Shown here one piece after another: positions 25,646 to 32,711 of a stretch of 36,351 bases of DNA. The stretch spans positions 1-36,351 of the forward strand of contig JAQMWT010000303.1 of NCBI GenBank assembly GCA_029834535.1. The letters are read 5' to 3'. The notes beneath the pieces were generated by a model. It saw only the letters and a program-made list of their open reading frames with translations. It was not told where the DNA came from and did no database searches. The stretch is from Chrysophaeum taylorii. Lineage: Eukaryota; Sar; Pelagophyceae; Pelagomonadales; Pelagomonadaceae. Position 1 is the first letter of the stretch. Every line of letters starts with the position of its first letter. A program made the translations under genes and the position numbers.

Positions 25646-27865
25646 TCAAACAAAGCTTTGCGGGTCGACATCGACATCAATGCGCATATCGCCCCGGGCT
25701 TTGTCAGCACGTGCCAACCAGCTTTTGACGAAGCTTTGGGTTTCGCGGCCTCGAGGCCCGCGGACCAACAACCGTTGGCGATGGCGACCGCGCAGCATGG
25801 CAAGCGGCGCCTCCACCGGTCCAAGGACATCAATGGTCTCTGGTGGGCGGGCGATAGCCTTGAGGTGATTGGCGTGAGCTTTGACACCGGCCACATCCGT
25901 GCCGGACACAATGACTGCGACGAAGCGCACAAAGGGTGGAAGGTAGGCGCGGCGGCGCGCCTCCTCTTCAAGCGTGTAAAAACGCTCGGTATCGTGGGCG
26001 AGCAGCGCCTGGAGCACTGGATGGTCCGGCATGTGGGTCTGGATAAGGCCGATGCCCGGCTTGTCGGCGCGGCCAGCGCGGCCAGTCACCTGTGTGAGCA
26101 GTTGGAAGGTGCGCTCCGAGGCGCGTGGGTCGCCCTGACCGAATCCGACATCGGCATCGACCACGCCGACCAAGGTCAGGCCGGGGAAGTTGTGGCCTTT
26201 TGCAACAAGCTGTGTGCCGACCACAATATCGACCTCGCCCGCCGCCACCGCTTCCAGTTCGGCTTTCAAGCGTTTCGGACCGCCCATCATGTCGGAGGAA
26301 AGCACAAGCGTGCGGGCGTCCGGGAACCGGGTGGCGACCTCTTCGGCGATGCGTTCCACGCCAGGGCCGGAGGGCACCAGCGAGTCGGTGTTGCCACATT
26401 CTGGGCAGGCTTTGGGCATCGGTTCGATATGGCCGCAATGGTGGCAGTTGAGGGTTTGCGTGAAGCGGTGTTGCACCAGCCATGCGGAACACATCACGCA
26501 TTCGAACCGGTGGCCGCAGGTGCGGCAGAGCGTCAGCGGCGCGTAGCCGCGTCGATTGAGGAAGAGCAGGCTTTGCTCGCCGCGCTCCAGCGTGTCGCGC
26601 ACTGCCTCCACTAGGGGTGGGGCGAGCCAAGTGCCGCGCTCGGGCGGCGTGCGCCGCAGATCAATCGCCGACAGGGACGGCAGGGGCCGGGCGCCGTAGC
26701 GCGCTGGCAATGGGATGTGACGATAGCGTCCTGCCTTGGCGTTGATGCGACTTTCAACCGAAGGTGTGGCCGACGCCAAGATCACTTGGGCCTTCTCGAA
26801 CCGTGCCCGCACGATGGCCATGTCACGGGCATTGTAGCTGACCCATTCCTCCTGCTTGTAGGCGGCCTCATGTTCCTCATCGATGATAATGAGGCCGAGA
26901 TCCTCAAACGGCAGATACAGCGCTGAACGGGCGCCGATCACCACCTTCACCTTGCCTTCGGCGACACCACGCCAAACCTGACGGCGGGTTTTGGGCGTGA
27001 TGCCGGAGTGCCATTCGCCGGGCATGGCGCCAAAGCGCTCGGCGAACCGGTCGAGCAGCGCGGCCGTCAACGCGATTTCCGGCAAAAGGATGAGCGCCTG
27101 GCGGCCTTCTCTCAGCGTGTTGGCAATGGCCTCGAAATAGACTTCCGTTTTGCCGGAGCCGGTTACGCCTTCCAGCAAGGCCACATCCAACGAGCCGTCT
27201 TTCGGCCCTTCGGCGATCAGCTCATGAACCGCATCGGCCTGCCCTTCGGTGAGTGTGCGCGGATCGAAGTCTGGGTCCGGCTCGATGCGGCCCGGTTCCC
27301 TTTGAATGGTGATCTTCTCCAACGTTCCAGCCTTCACCAGGCCGTCAATCACAGCGGTGGACACACCGGCGAGATCTGCAAGGCCTGATTTGGTGTAGAC
27401 ATCGCCGTCCACCATGACATCCAGCACTCTGGCGCGCGCCGGTGTTATGCGCTCTGGCGGCGCGCCAGCTTTGCGTACGGCGGTCACAGGCGGGTCGCGC
27501 TGCATGAGGTCGTCACCGCGCGTCACCATCCGCGCCACCATGCCTGGCGCAGCCAGCGTCCAGTCGGCCACCCAGTCGACAAAGGCACGAAGCGGCGCCC
27601 TAATGGGTGGAGCATCGACAATCTGTTCGATGGGTTTCAGGCGGCTCGGGTTCACCTCATCCTGGCTTGCGCCCCAAACCGTGCCGAGAACCAGCCGTCT
27701 GCCAAGCGGTACCTTGACGATCGACCCATCAACAATGGTTTGGCCCTCGCCGACCCGATAGGTCAGAGCGGTGGGCATGGGCGCCGGCACCACCACGGCC
27801 ACGTTCGATCCGGCGGTATGAGCCAATGGCGAATCAATCGAGTGGGAAGGGGATGACGCGAGCAT
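25646..27865 (-). CDS. priA: primosomal protein N', replication restart helicase
   Basis: A 739-residue PriA (E. coli about 732). It restarts stalled replication forks. The N-terminal DNA-binding domain (VAVVVPAPMPTALTYRV) is followed by the helicase core with Walker A EGVTGSGKTEVYFEA, the DEEH box LIIIDEEHEAAYKQEE and the Ser/Ala/Thr motif ILASATPSVES. Between the helicase lobes are four CxxC pairs that bind two zincs (CRTCGHRFECVMC ... CHHC ... CPEC). GTQLVAKGHNFPGLTLVGVVDAD and a C-terminal domain complete it. The gene lies upstream of atpH, the usual order in Hyphomicrobiales, and is divergent from the transaldolase gene 66 bp away. Confidence 0.97.
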   Translation of the reverse strand: MLASSPSHSIDSPLAHTAGSNVAVVVPAPMPTALTYRVGEGQTIVDGSIVKVPLGRRLVLGTVWGASQDEVNPSRLKPIEQIVDAPPIRAPLRAFVDWVADWTLAAPGMVARMVTRGDDLMQRDPPVTAVRKAGAPPERITPARARVLDVMVDGDVYTKSGLADLAGVSTAVIDGLVKAGTLEKITIQREPGRIEPDPDFDPRTLTEGQADAVHELIAEGPKDGSLDVALLEGVTGSGKTEVYFEAIANTLREGRQALILLPEIALTAALLDRFAERFGAMPGEWHSGITPKTRRQVWRGVAEGKVKVVIGARSALYLPFEDLGLIIIDEEHEAAYKQEEWVSYNARDMAIVRARFEKAQVILASATPSVESRINAKAGRYRHIPLPARYGARPLPSLSAIDLRRTPPERGTWLAPPLVEAVRDTLERGEQSLLFLNRRGYAPLTLCRTCGHRFECVMCSAWLVQHRFTQTLNCHHCGHIEPMPKACPECGNTDSLVPSGPGVERIAEEVATRFPDARTLVLSSDMMGGPKRLKAELEAVAAGEVDIVVGTQLVAKGHNFPGLTLVGVVDADVGFGQGDPRASERTFQLLTQVTGRAGRADKPGIGLIQTHMPDHPVLQALLAHDTERFYTLEEEARRRAYLPPFVRFVAVIVSGTDVAGVKAHANHLKAIARPPETIDVLGPVEAPLAMLRGRHRQRLLVRGPRGRETQSFVKSWLARADKARGDMRIDVDVDPQSFV

Positions 27866-27931
27866 TGAGACAGGTTAGACGAGCCGCAAAGTTGCGGGTA
27901 GCCCGCAGGTCAGCAGCTAAGGATCAATGAC

Positions 27932-28588
27932 ATGAAGTTTTTCGTCGACACCGCCGATACGGCCGAGATCGCTGAACTGAACGATGTGGGTCTTCTTGAC
28001 GGCGTGACAACCAACCCGTCGCTGATCGCCAAATCCGGCCGCGACTTCAAGGAGGTGGTCGCTGATATTTGTGGCCTGGTAGAGGGCCCGGTGTCGGCTG
28101 AGGTCACGGCCCTAGACGCCGAAGGCATGATTAAAGAAGGCAAGGAGTTGGCGAAGATTGCCACCAATGTCACGGTCAAGGTGCCGCTGACGCTGGACGG
28201 TTTGAAGGCCTGCAAGGCGTTGTCGTCTGAGGGCACGATGGTCAATGTCACGCTTTGCTTCTCCGCCAATCAGGCATTGCTTGCTGCCAAATGCGGCGCG
28301 ACGTTCATCTCACCGTTCATTGGCCGGCTGGACGATATCAACATCGACGGCATGGAACTCATCGCTGAGATCCGCGCGATTTACGACAACTATCCGGCGT
28401 TGGAGACGGAGATTCTCGCAGCCTCTATCAGAACGGCCAACCATGTGAAGCAGGCGGCCGTCATCGGCGCGGATGTCGCGACGATTCCTCCAGCCGTTTT
28501 GAAAGGCCTCGCAAAACATCCGCTGACCGACAAGGGTATCGACGCCTTCATGGCCGACTGGGCGAAAACCGGTCAGAGCATTTTGTAG
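27932..28588 (+). CDS. transaldolase / fructose-6-phosphate aldolase type
   Basis: A 218-residue class I aldolase of the short transaldolase type (type 3B, FSA/TalC-like). It begins [36 protein letters not shown], and the Schiff-base lysine is in NVTVKVPLT (about residue 85). [25 protein letters not shown] is the C-terminal phosphate-site region. Transaldolase activity in the pentose phosphate pathway is the usual assignment for alphaproteobacterial members; the sequence cannot exclude fructose-6-phosphate aldolase activity. AAGGA lies 9 nt before the ATG. The gene is divergent from priA. Confidence 0.92.
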   Translation: MKFFVDTADTAEIAELNDVGLLDGVTTNPSLIAKSGRDFKEVVADICGLVEGPVSAEVTALDAEGMIKEGKELAKIATNVTVKVPLTLDGLKACKALSSEGTMVNVTLCFSANQALLAAKCGATFISPFIGRLDDINIDGMELIAEIRAIYDNYPALETEILAASIRTANHVKQAAVIGADVATIPPAVLKGLAKHPLTDKGIDAFMADWAKTGQSIL

Positions 28589-28601
28589 GGACGCGTATCA
28601 A

Positions 28602-28622
28602 GCCCCGGACTGGATCCGGGGC
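28602..28622. repeat. REP-like palindrome GCCCCGG-N7-CCGGGGC
   Basis: A perfect 7-bp stem with a 7-nt loop lies 14 bp after the transaldolase stop, between it and the convergent acetyltransferase gene. It could terminate transcription but has no T-run. Its sequence CCCCGGACT...ATCCGGGG is shared with the dyad at 17584-17613. Confidence 0.5.
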
Positions 28623-28681
28623 CTCGCGCCGACATCACATCGAGGTCCCAGACCGGCCATGCCGTCCAGGACTTCTTTTGC

Positions 28682-29164
28682 TTAGAGAACCTTCGTCATG
28701 AACACCGAATTCGGATCGAGGACATAATCGCCGAATGGCTCGCAGTAGCTGAAGCCGCGTTTCTCATAGAGTTTGCGAGCGGGCTCAAAATAGTCGAATG
28801 ACCCGGTTTCCAACGACAGACGCTCCAAACCATTGGATCGTGCGTGAGCGATTAGATGGTCGAGCATCACTGCGCCCAGACCTTTGGCGCGATGGGCTTC
28901 CGCAGTGCGCATCGATTTGATCTCGCCATGGCGGCGGCCGTCGGCTTCGGGTTCGATCTCCTTGATCGCGCCGATGACCAGGAGAACGTCGTCGGTTCCG
29001 CTGTCCTCCCAGCCAGCAAAAAAGGCGATCTCAGGGACTTTCAAACCCGCCAGATCGAGCGCATGAACGCTGCCCGGCGGTGTCACCGCAATATTGGTGT
29101 CCAGGTGGAATCTCAAAAGGTCTATGATCGCCGGGTGATCAAGGTTGCCTTGAACGATGCGCAT
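28682..29164 (-). CDS. GNAT-family N-acetyltransferase
   Basis: A 160-residue acetyltransferase. The acetyl-CoA loop is HRAKGLGAVMLDHLI (RxxGxG), preceded by the strand HGEIKSMRT. ERLSLETGSFDYFEPARKLYEKRGFSYCEPFGDYVLDPNSVFM matches the YsnE-type branch as I recall it. Substrate is unknown. Its start is 22 bp after the stop of the XRE-cupin regulator on the same strand, so the two probably form a small operon and the regulator may control it. Confidence 0.9.
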   Translation of the reverse strand: MRIVQGNLDHPAIIDLLRFHLDTNIAVTPPGSVHALDLAGLKVPEIAFFAGWEDSGTDDVLLVIGAIKEIEPEADGRRHGEIKSMRTAEAHRAKGLGAVMLDHLIAHARSNGLERLSLETGSFDYFEPARKLYEKRGFSYCEPFGDYVLDPNSVFMTKVL

Positions 29165-29185
29165 GCTGGACTCTCTTGGTGGGGG

Positions 29186-29764
29186 TCAAAGCGGGGGAAT
29201 ACGGCGGGCAAGCGCGACCAGATAGGTGCAGGCCACATCGCGTAAATTGGCGAAGGTCACCTCTGAAGTCTTGGAAACGCCCATGCTATCACCAGGATCA
29301 AGCGTGTAGGTCTGACCAGCGATCTGCAGTGTCAACGAGCCGTCAAGCACGTGAATGACCTCTTTGATGCCGTTGAACCCGGCGGATGGAATCGAGACCG
29401 CGGCGCCGACTGGAAGGTAGATTTTGGCGATCTCCACCGGGTTGTCGGTTGAGCGAAAAACCTGGCGCCTGACATAGTGGCTTTCAGGGTCTTCCCACAA
29501 AGGCTGGTCGGCAGCGCGCTGCACCGCGTCAACTTCCTGCTCAGCCCGCATCAGGAGGCCGGCGAGCGTCAGGTCAAACGCATGGGCCAACCGTACCAGC
29601 ACGCTCGCGGTCGGGCTCATCTCGCCGCGCTCGATCTTTGAGATCGCTGCCTTGGAGACATCGGATCGGGCGGCAAGGTCGGTCATCGACCATCCTCTCG
29701 CCTTGCGCTCCAGATGAACGCGGCGAGCAATGGCCTGACCGTGAGTGTCCACTAAAGTGTCCAT
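29186..29764 (-). CDS. XRE-family regulator with C-terminal cupin
   Basis: A 192-residue transcription factor. An XRE/Cro-type helix-turn-helix lies at about residues 14-70 (WSMTDLAARSDVSKAAISKIERGEMSPTASVLVRLA). A cupin domain follows at about 100-185 (VGAAVSIPSAGFNGIKEVIHVLDGSLTLQIAGQTYTLDPGDSMGV), which probably binds a small ligand. It resembles regulators of amino-acid and polyamine metabolism of the HipB/SutR type, but the ligand is unknown. It likely represses itself and the acetyltransferase behind it through the dyads at its start codon. Confidence 0.9.
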   Translation of the reverse strand: MDTLVDTHGQAIARRVHLERKARGWSMTDLAARSDVSKAAISKIERGEMSPTASVLVRLAHAFDLTLAGLLMRAEQEVDAVQRAADQPLWEDPESHYVRRQVFRSTDNPVEIAKIYLPVGAAVSIPSAGFNGIKEVIHVLDGSLTLQIAGQTYTLDPGDSMGVSKTSEVTFANLRDVACTYLVALARRIPPL

Positions 29765-29784
29765 ATGTCACTTATGGTGGACAA
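29746..29784. promoter_or_regulatory. candidate operator of the XRE-cupin regulator
   Basis: An inverted repeat TGTCCAC (29746-29752) / GTGGACA (29777-29783) spans the start codon at 29764. Inside it are two smaller palindrome-like units, CACT-AA-AGTG and CAC-TTATG-GTG, about 20 bp apart, that is, two helical turns. This fits autoregulation by a dimeric HTH protein. Confidence 0.45.
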
Positions 29785-29998
29785 TCGGTTCGGTCGTCAA
29801 GTCGCTGAATTGAGCCGAGACCTCGAGCATGCTGTCAGCCCATGATCGTCTTCCCTGTGGGTCCGCGCGTCGCGTGCCGCGCTCCCATCACAGGGATCCA
29901 TTCCGATGTTCTGTGCGGCAACGATTTAGGGTCGGATCTTCAAGTGGAATGCCCCCCGGCACAAGGCCGAGGGTGACGGTCTGTTAAATGTTGAAACT
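29785..29998. other. intergenic region with an 8-bp perfect hairpin
   Basis: No gene is visible. TCCCTGTG (29852-29859) and CACAGGGA (29889-29896) form a perfect outer stem with GC-rich inner dyads between them (a 29-nt interior). It has no U-tract. A weaker dyad rich in CCGG lies near 29953-29975, just past the Tas-like gene's stop. Confidence 0.4.
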
Positions 29999-31048
29999 TT
30001 AAGGACAGACGTTGGGCCGCTGCAGGTGCAACTCGTTGATCGCCTTGTCGAGATCGTCATCCCAGGGCATTTCCCAGGCGGCGATGTCGTGTTTCAACTG
30101 GTCCATCGACGTCGCGCCGATGATTGACGAGGCAACGAACGGTTTGGACGTCGTGAATCGGATCGCGGTCTGTGAGTAATCCAGGCCACGCGCATCACAG
30201 AGGTCGAAATAGGCCTCCAAGGCCGCGTCCGCCCCAGGCGTTTGGTATCGGCCTAAGCGCCCGAACAGCGTGCCGCGCGCGCCTGCGGGCTGGGCGCCGT
30301 TCCGGTATTTTCCCGTCAAGTAGCCCTGGCCGAGCGGTGAATAGGCGAGCAGACCAACATTCTCTCGCATGCCGACCTCGGCAAGGTTCACTTCATAGGT
30401 GCGGTTCACGATGTTGTAGGCGTTCTGGATCGAGGCGATCCGCTCTTTGCCTGATTTTTCCGACTCGGTGATCCACCGCATCGCACCCCAGGAGCTTTCG
30501 TTTGAAAGCCCGATGGCGCGCACCTTGCCAGATTTCACCAGTTCATCGAACGCGTCGAGCGTCTCGGCCACCGCCACTTCCGGTCCGTCGGTTGGCTCCC
30601 AGACGATGGGATTGGTGCCAAAGATCGAGAAAGGCCTGCCCGGCCAGTGAAGTTGGTAGAGATCGATGTAATCGGTCTGCAAGCGCTTCAGCGAGGCATC
30701 GACCGCTTCAAAGACGTTTTTCTTGGAGGGAAGGGCGACGCCCTCGTCCTGGCCGCGAAACCATGTGTTGGTCGTGGCACCGACGACCTTGGAAGCGAGA
30801 ATCACCTTGTCGCGGTTCTTGCGGTCGGCGAACCAGGAGCCGATGATCCGCTCCGTCGAGCCCTGGGTCTCGGCCTTGGGGGGGATTGCATACAGTTCTG
30901 CGGTGTCAAAGAAGTTGATGCCCTGATCGAGGGCATAATCCATCTGCTCATGGCCATCCGCTTCGGTGTTCTGCTGGCCCCAGGTCATGGTGCCAAGGCA
31001 GATCACCGACACGTCCATGCCGGTGCGTCCCAGTGGGCGCTTTTCCAT
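29999..31048 (-). CDS. Tas-like aldo/keto reductase
   Basis: A 349-residue aldo/keto reductase close to E. coli Tas in its pattern: MEKRPLGRTGMDVSVICLGTMTWGQQNTEADGHEQMDYALDQGINFFDTAELYAIPPKAETQGSTE. The catalytic Asp and Tyr are in FFDTAELY, the Lys in ILASKVVG and the His in LYQLHWPG. GLLAYSPLGQGYLTGKY and the C-terminal FVASSIIGATSMDQLKHD cofactor region are typical. In-cell substrate is unknown. It lies between the regulator region and the tesA-like gene, on the minus strand, 36 bp downstream of tesA. Confidence 0.94.
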   Translation of the reverse strand: MEKRPLGRTGMDVSVICLGTMTWGQQNTEADGHEQMDYALDQGINFFDTAELYAIPPKAETQGSTERIIGSWFADRKNRDKVILASKVVGATTNTWFRGQDEGVALPSKKNVFEAVDASLKRLQTDYIDLYQLHWPGRPFSIFGTNPIVWEPTDGPEVAVAETLDAFDELVKSGKVRAIGLSNESSWGAMRWITESEKSGKERIASIQNAYNIVNRTYEVNLAEVGMRENVGLLAYSPLGQGYLTGKYRNGAQPAGARGTLFGRLGRYQTPGADAALEAYFDLCDARGLDYSQTAIRFTTSKPFVASSIIGATSMDQLKHDIAAWEMPWDDDLDKAINELHLQRPNVCP

Positions 31049-31084
31049 GGGTGAATTCCTTCGGTGTTTTAAAAAATGGGGGAC

Positions 31085-31753
31085 TTAGCCGCCGGTTTCT
31101 TCGTTGGCGGCAACGCGGGAGAGAAGATCTTCAACGTAAGGCATGATGCGCTCCACGATCAAGGCAATGCCTTCAGCGGTCGGGTGGATGCCGTCATCAA
31201 GGTTGAGATCGCGCTCGCCGGCAACGCCATCCAGGAAGAAGGGGTAGTAGACCGCGTCATAAGTCTGCGCGAGGCGGCCATAGATGGGATTGAAGGCGTC
31301 GCCATAGGCCGCCCCCATGTTGGGTGGAGCGATCATACCGGCAAGCAAAACCGGCAAATTACGATTGGCCAGATTGGCCATGATACCGTCGAGCGATGCT
31401 TCGGTCACGCTCGGATCGATACCCCGCAGCGCGTCGTTGGCGCCAAGTTCCACGATCACCGCATCGGTAGCCGGGTCAAGCGACCAATCGAGGCGGGCGA
31501 GGCCGCCGGAGCTGGTATCGCCGGAGACACCGGCATCGATCACGCGGACATCATGGCCGCGATCGTTAAGCGCGGCTTCCAACTGCGCGGGAAAGCCCTC
31601 TCCCGGTTCCAATCCAAAACCGGCTGTCAGGCTGTCGCCGAGAGCGAGGATCGTTATGGGCTCGGCCCGAGCGGACGCGACCCCCAAAATCGGGAGCGCA
31701 AGAGCGAACGACAGTGCAATCACACGCAGGTGATCGATGAGGCCTTGGTGCAT
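31085..31753 (-). CDS. tesA: TesA-type SGNH esterase / acyl-CoA thioesterase I
   Basis: A 222-residue exported GDSL/SGNH hydrolase. The signal peptide covers about residues 1-30 (VIALSFALALPILGVASARA). The four blocks are ILALGDSLTAGFG (catalytic Ser), VSGDTSSGG (Gly), VELGANDALRG (Asn) and DDGIHPTAEG (Asp and His). E. coli TesA is a periplasmic thioesterase, protease and lysophospholipase of about 208 residues. The gene is divergent from ybbA, as in E. coli, where tesA-ybbA-ybbP are neighbours. The start at 31753 avoids overlap with ybbA. Confidence 0.94.
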   Translation of the reverse strand: MHQGLIDHLRVIALSFALALPILGVASARAEPITILALGDSLTAGFGLEPGEGFPAQLEAALNDRGHDVRVIDAGVSGDTSSGGLARLDWSLDPATDAVIVELGANDALRGIDPSVTEASLDGIMANLANRNLPVLLAGMIAPPNMGAAYGDAFNPIYGRLAQTYDAVYYPFFLDGVAGERDLNLDDGIHPTAEGIALIVERIMPYVEDLLSRVAANEETGG

Positions 31754-31838
31754 GGACGATGCGTTCCTATTTGATCGGGCACGATAGATGCGACGTAAGG
31801 CGCATGACCACTCTTTTCCAGCGTGAACGGACACTCTT

Positions 31839-32558
31839 GTGACTTCTTCCCCCTCCGACGCGATCATTGCGCTTGACGATGTTCATCTTTCCTTGGGTTC
31901 CGGCGCGGCTCGGGTTGATATTTTGCGGGGCGCGTCACTCTCCGTTTCGTCCGGGTCGTCTGTTGGCCTGGTCGGTCCGTCGGGGTCGGGTAAATCGACG
32001 CTGCTTATGGTCTTGGCTGGCCTTGAACGGCCCACGTCAGGCACGGTTCGGGTTGCTGATGCGAAACTAACGGATCTTTCCGAAGACAAGCTGGCGGCGT
32101 TCCGGGGAAGGCAAATCGGGATTGTCTTCCAGTCTTTCCATCTGATCCCGACCATGACCGCCTTGGAAAATGTGGCCGTGCCGCTTGAACTGGCCGGCCA
32201 TGAGGATCCCTTTGGAACTGCGCGCGCAGAGCTTGAAGCCGTCGGTTTGGCCGAGCGCACCTCGCATTATCCAACGCAGCTTTCTGGCGGTGAGCAGCAA
32301 AGGGTAGCCGTTGCAAGGGCTTTGGCGCCAAAGCCTGCAATCCTTGTTGCCGATGAGCCGACGGGCAATCTGGATGGGCCGACCGGTAAACAGATTGCCG
32401 ACCTCCTGTTTGAGGCGCCGGCCAAGCGCGGGACCACCTTGATGCTCGTTACCCACGATCTTGCCCTCGCCAAGCGCTGCGACCGGCAGGTGCACCTAGA
32501 AGCTGGCTGCATCGTTGAGGATACCCGGGTGAAGGCTTTGCCGGAGGCGGCGGAATGA
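31839..32558 (+). CDS. ybbA: ABC transporter ATP-binding protein YbbA
   Basis: A 239-residue ABC ATPase of the LolD/MacB-like group. Walker A is GPSGSGKST, the Q-loop region GIVFQSFHL, the signature LSGGEQQR, Walker B AILVADEPTG and a switch His in LVTHD. It starts with GTG at 31839. It works with the permease YbbP encoded downstream. The pair is usually called a putative exporter or lipoprotein-related system; the substrate is not known. Confidence 0.95.
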   Translation: MTSSPSDAIIALDDVHLSLGSGAARVDILRGASLSVSSGSSVGLVGPSGSGKSTLLMVLAGLERPTSGTVRVADAKLTDLSEDKLAAFRGRQIGIVFQSFHLIPTMTALENVAVPLELAGHEDPFGTARAELEAVGLAERTSHYPTQLSGGEQQRVAVARALAPKPAILVADEPTGNLDGPTGKQIADLLFEAPAKRGTTLMLVTHDLALAKRCDRQVHLEAGCIVEDTRVKALPEAAE

Positions 32559-32583
32559 TGGGGCGGCTGTTTACTACTGGGTC

Positions 32584-32691
32584 GTCATCCTCGGGCTTGA
32601 CCCGAGGATCCAACCCTAACGTAGAGAACACCACGCGAGTGTCGTCGCCCGAAGCACATAGCTGGATCCTCGGGTCAAGCCCGAGGATGAC
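32584..32691. repeat. perfect 29-bp inverted repeat pair between ybbA and ybbP
   Basis: The left unit (32584-32612) and the right unit (32663-32691) are exact reverse complements, separated by 50 bp. Each unit is itself a palindrome, with arms ATCCTCGGG and CCCGAGGAT around a 5-nt centre (CTTGA or TCAAG). This is the shape of a REP/BIME-type repetitive element. It fills the gap of the ybbA-ybbP operon and would form a large structured RNA. Confidence 0.85.
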
Positions 32692-32711
32692 ATATGCGGG
32701 AAGTGTCCGAC

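Noticed and set aside
32694..32711. ybbP start at the ATG at 32694
   Set aside because: This ATG touches the palindromic repeat and has no ribosome-binding site; the ATG at 32712 has GGGAAG at 8 nt.
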